Of a stretch of DNA of 31,497 nucleotides, positions 29,992 to 31,497 are shown in pieces. The stretch spans positions 1-31,497 of the forward strand of contig JAODNB010000290.1 in NCBI GenBank assembly GCA_025464795.1, in the 5' to 3' direction. Under the pieces are notes generated by a model. That model was not told the DNA's origin. It worked only from the letters and a program-made list of their open reading frames with translations, and did not search any database. The position numbers and the translations under genes were made by a program. This DNA is from Frankiales bacterium. GTDB taxonomy: Bacteria > Actinomycetota > Actinomycetes > Mycobacteriales > SCTD01. How positions within the stretch are numbered: the stretch's first letter is position 1; every line of letters begins with the position of its first letter.

Positions 29992-30414
29992 ATGATCGAT
30001 CCACGTGGGCCACGTTTCGTGGCCTGGATCACGAGCGCCGTCCTCGCGACGACCCTGCTCGTGAGCGGCAGCACCACGACAGCCGGCGTCCTGCTGACGG
30101 TGCAGGCCGTCGTGTTCGCGCTCGGCAGCCGGGGCCTGTCCCCGTACCAGCTCGCCTTCAAGGCGCTCGTCCGTCCGCGGCTCCAGCCGCCGGCGGAGCT
30201 GGAGGAGGAGGCCCCCACGCGCTTCGCCCAGGTCGTCGGCCTGCTGTTCGCCGCCGCGGGAGCCGTCAGCTTCTTGGCGGGCGCGCAGCTCGCCGGCCAG
30301 GTCTTCACCGGGTTCGCGCTCGTCGCAGCCCTGCTCAACGCCGCCGCGGGCCTGTGCCTCGGCTGCGAGCTCTACCTCATCTTCAGAAGAACAACCAAGG
30401 GAGCAACCGCATGA
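29992..30414 (+). CDS. DUF4395 membrane protein
   Basis: This 140-residue membrane protein has four hydrophobic helices at about 8-25, 29-46, 78-98 and 103-130, and a central soluble loop with RPRLQPPAELEEE. It ends with CLGCELYLIFRR: a CxxC pair inside or at the end of the last helix, a feature consistent with DUF4395. The ATG has GAGAGG at 29978-29983. The stop overlaps the sulfurtransferase start (ATGA). The link to a sulfurtransferase and the cysteine leader suggests a part in sulfur transport or sulfane-sulfur handling; the CxxC could carry persulfide. No function is established to my knowledge. Confidence 0.85.
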   Translation: MIDPRGPRFVAWITSAVLATTLLVSGSTTTAGVLLTVQAVVFALGSRGLSPYQLAFKALVRPRLQPPAELEEEAPTRFAQVVGLLFAAAGAVSFLAGAQLAGQVFTGFALVAALLNAAAGLCLGCELYLIFRRTTKGATA

Positions 30415-31244
30415 GCCGCGCAGACGTCCTCGTCGACGCCGACTGGGCTGAGGCCCACCTGTCCGACCCGAAGGTCGTCCTCGTGGAGGTGGACGAGGAC
30501 GTGTCCGCCTACGACGGTGGCCACATCCAGGGTGCCGTCCGCCTCGACTGGAAGACCGAGCTCCAGGACCAGGTCGTCCGCGACTTCGTCTCGAAGGAGC
30601 AGTTCGAGGCCCTCCTGGGTGAGAAGGGCATCAGCAACGACGACACCGTCGTGCTGTACGGCGGCAACAACAACTGGTTCGCCGCCTACGCCTACTGGTA
30701 CTTCAAGCTGTACGGCCACAACGACGTCAAGCTCCTCGACGGCGGCCGCAAGAAGTGGGAGCTCGACGGTCGGGCCCTGACCACCGATGTCGAGGCGCGG
30801 AACAAGACCTCGTACAAGGCCTCCGAGCAGGACCTGTCGATCCGCGCGTTCCGCGACGAGACCGTGCAGGCGATCGGCGTGAAGAACCTCGTCGACGTCC
30901 GCAGCCCTGACGAGTTCAGCGGCAAGCTGCTCGCGCCTGCGCACCTCCCGCAGGAGCAGTCCCAGCGCGCGGGTCACATCCCGACCGCGATCAGCGTCCC
31001 GTGGAGCAAGGCTGCCAATGACGACGGCACCTTCAAGAGCGACGAGGAGCTGGCCGAGCTCTACAAGGAAGCGGGCCTGGACACGTCCAAGCAGACCATC
31101 GCCTACTGCCGCATCGGTGAGCGCTCCAGCCACACCTGGTTCGCCCTGCACGAGCTGCTCGGCCACGAGGACGTGAAGAACTACGACGGGTCCTGGACCG
31201 AGTACGGCTCCCTCGTCGGCGTGCCTGTTCAGAAGGACGTCTGA
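30411..31244 (+). CDS. Sulfurtransferase (rhodanese family, CysA2/SseA type)
   Basis: This 277-residue cytosolic enzyme has two rhodanese domains, about 1-130 (inactive, structural) and 145-275 (catalytic). The active-site loop is C233-R-I-G-E-R-S in AYCRIGERSSHTW, typical of the thiosulfate or 3-mercaptopyruvate sulfurtransferases called CysA2/CysA3 in mycobacteria. VDVRSPDEFSGK marks the start of the second domain. The ATG at 30411 has AAGGGAG 7-8 nt upstream and overlaps the DUF4395 stop; a longer open frame from 29922 is rejected. It sits before sseC and after the cysteine leader, so it is probably induced in cysteine or sulfur shortage. Thiosulfate is the usual donor. Confidence 0.92.
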   Translation: MSRADVLVDADWAEAHLSDPKVVLVEVDEDVSAYDGGHIQGAVRLDWKTELQDQVVRDFVSKEQFEALLGEKGISNDDTVVLYGGNNNWFAAYAYWYFKLYGHNDVKLLDGGRKKWELDGRALTTDVEARNKTSYKASEQDLSIRAFRDETVQAIGVKNLVDVRSPDEFSGKLLAPAHLPQEQSQRAGHIPTAISVPWSKAANDDGTFKSDEELAELYKEAGLDTSKQTIAYCRIGERSSHTWFALHELLGHEDVKNYDGSWTEYGSLVGVPVQKDV

Positions 31245-31497
31245 TGTGCGGGGCCCCCGTGCAGACGCTCGACCTAGAGGGGATTGACGTGGCCAAGGAG
31301 TCCATCGTTCAGGGGACGGTCGTGCGTGATGGAGACCCGGTGGGCGGGGCCTACGTCCGCCTGCTCGACAGCACGGGCGAGTTCACCGCGGAGGTGCAGA
31401 CCAGTGCCTCCGGCGCTTTCCGCTTCTTCGCGGCGCCGGGTGACTGGACGCTGCGGACGCTGACGTCCGGTGGCGGGTCCACCGACACGCCGGCGAC
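31244..31497 (+). CDS. sseC: SseC-like DUF1416 protein (partial, cut by the right edge)
   Basis: An ATG that shares one base with the sulfurtransferase stop (TGATG) begins MCGAP, the conserved opening of SseC-like DUF1416 proteins. The visible 84 residues include GGAYVRLLDSTGEFTAEVQT and FRFFAAPGDWTLRTL, which fit the family's compact beta fold (usually about 95-100 residues). About 10-20 C-terminal residues are missing. The cysteine at position 2 is conserved in the family. It is always seen next to CysA2-type sulfurtransferases in mycobacteria and may be a partner in sulfur relay; the exact role is not established. Confidence 0.88.
   Translation, partial: MCGAPVQTLDLEGIDVAKESIVQGTVVRDGDPVGGAYVRLLDSTGEFTAEVQTSASGAFRFFAAPGDWTLRTLTSGGGSTDTPA

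Noticed and set aside
1..31497. Mobile element, prophage or CRISPR signals
   Set aside because: No transposase, integrase, att-like or tandem direct-repeat array with spacers was seen, and composition looks even across the window.

Overview
The window is high-GC, densely coding DNA from an actinobacterium. GTG and TTG starts and 4-bp start/stop overlaps are common, some transcripts look leaderless, and there are genes for mycothiol synthase (mshD), a GlnR-like OmpR-family regulator, an LmeA-like DUF2993 protein and SseC, all typical of Actinomycetota. I cannot name a genus. I saw no rRNA, tRNA, CRISPR array, transposase or prophage gene.

Region 1 (1-5881) is phenylalanine/tyrosine catabolism. 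A minus-strand hpd-hmgA operon ends in an unrecognised co-transcribed gene that runs off the left edge. A divergent AsnC/Lrp regulator lies upstream of hpd. After an AI-2E-type permease and a second AsnC/Lrp regulator comes the divergent phhA-phhB pair (phenylalanine hydroxylase and pterin recycling). Together these take Phe to Tyr, and later 4-hydroxyphenylpyruvate to homogentisate to maleylacetoacetate. The Tyr aminotransferase and the last steps are not in the window.

Region 2 (5882-13871) is the most unusual part: a tightly coupled six-gene plus-strand operon. It encodes a lipoprotein, an MFS-LivF fusion, a LivH-LivM-LivG fusion ending in a UvrC-like double helix-hairpin-helix, two paralogous two-helix membrane proteins, and a secreted protein anchored at its C-terminus. 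No classical LivK binding protein is present. It looks like a rebuilt branched-chain-type ABC transporter of unknown substrate.

Region 3 (13875-21255) holds a minus-strand operon (PucR regulator, M20 peptidase, D-aminoacylase-like amidohydrolase) divergent from two tandem COG3375-like GNAT acyltransferases and a serine beta-lactamase-fold hydrolase. The content recalls N-acyl/D-amino-acid salvage, but no racemase is visible. Region 4 (21344-26116) has a DoxX-like protein with a Lys/Ala-rich tail, an MMPL exporter with its TetR regulator and a promoter/operator, and an MFS protein.

Region 5 (26056-31497) carries mshD, the GlnR-like regulator, a membrane protein, an LmeA-like DUF2993 protein, a thioredoxin-like protein, a DUF4395 protein, a CysA2/SseA-type sulfurtransferase and sseC (cut by the right edge). 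Its gene content matches the M. tuberculosis Rv0814c-Rv0819 neighbourhood as I remember it. A 24-codon cysteine-rich leader ORF precedes the DUF4395-sulfurtransferase-sseC operon and is probably a cysteine-responsive attenuator.
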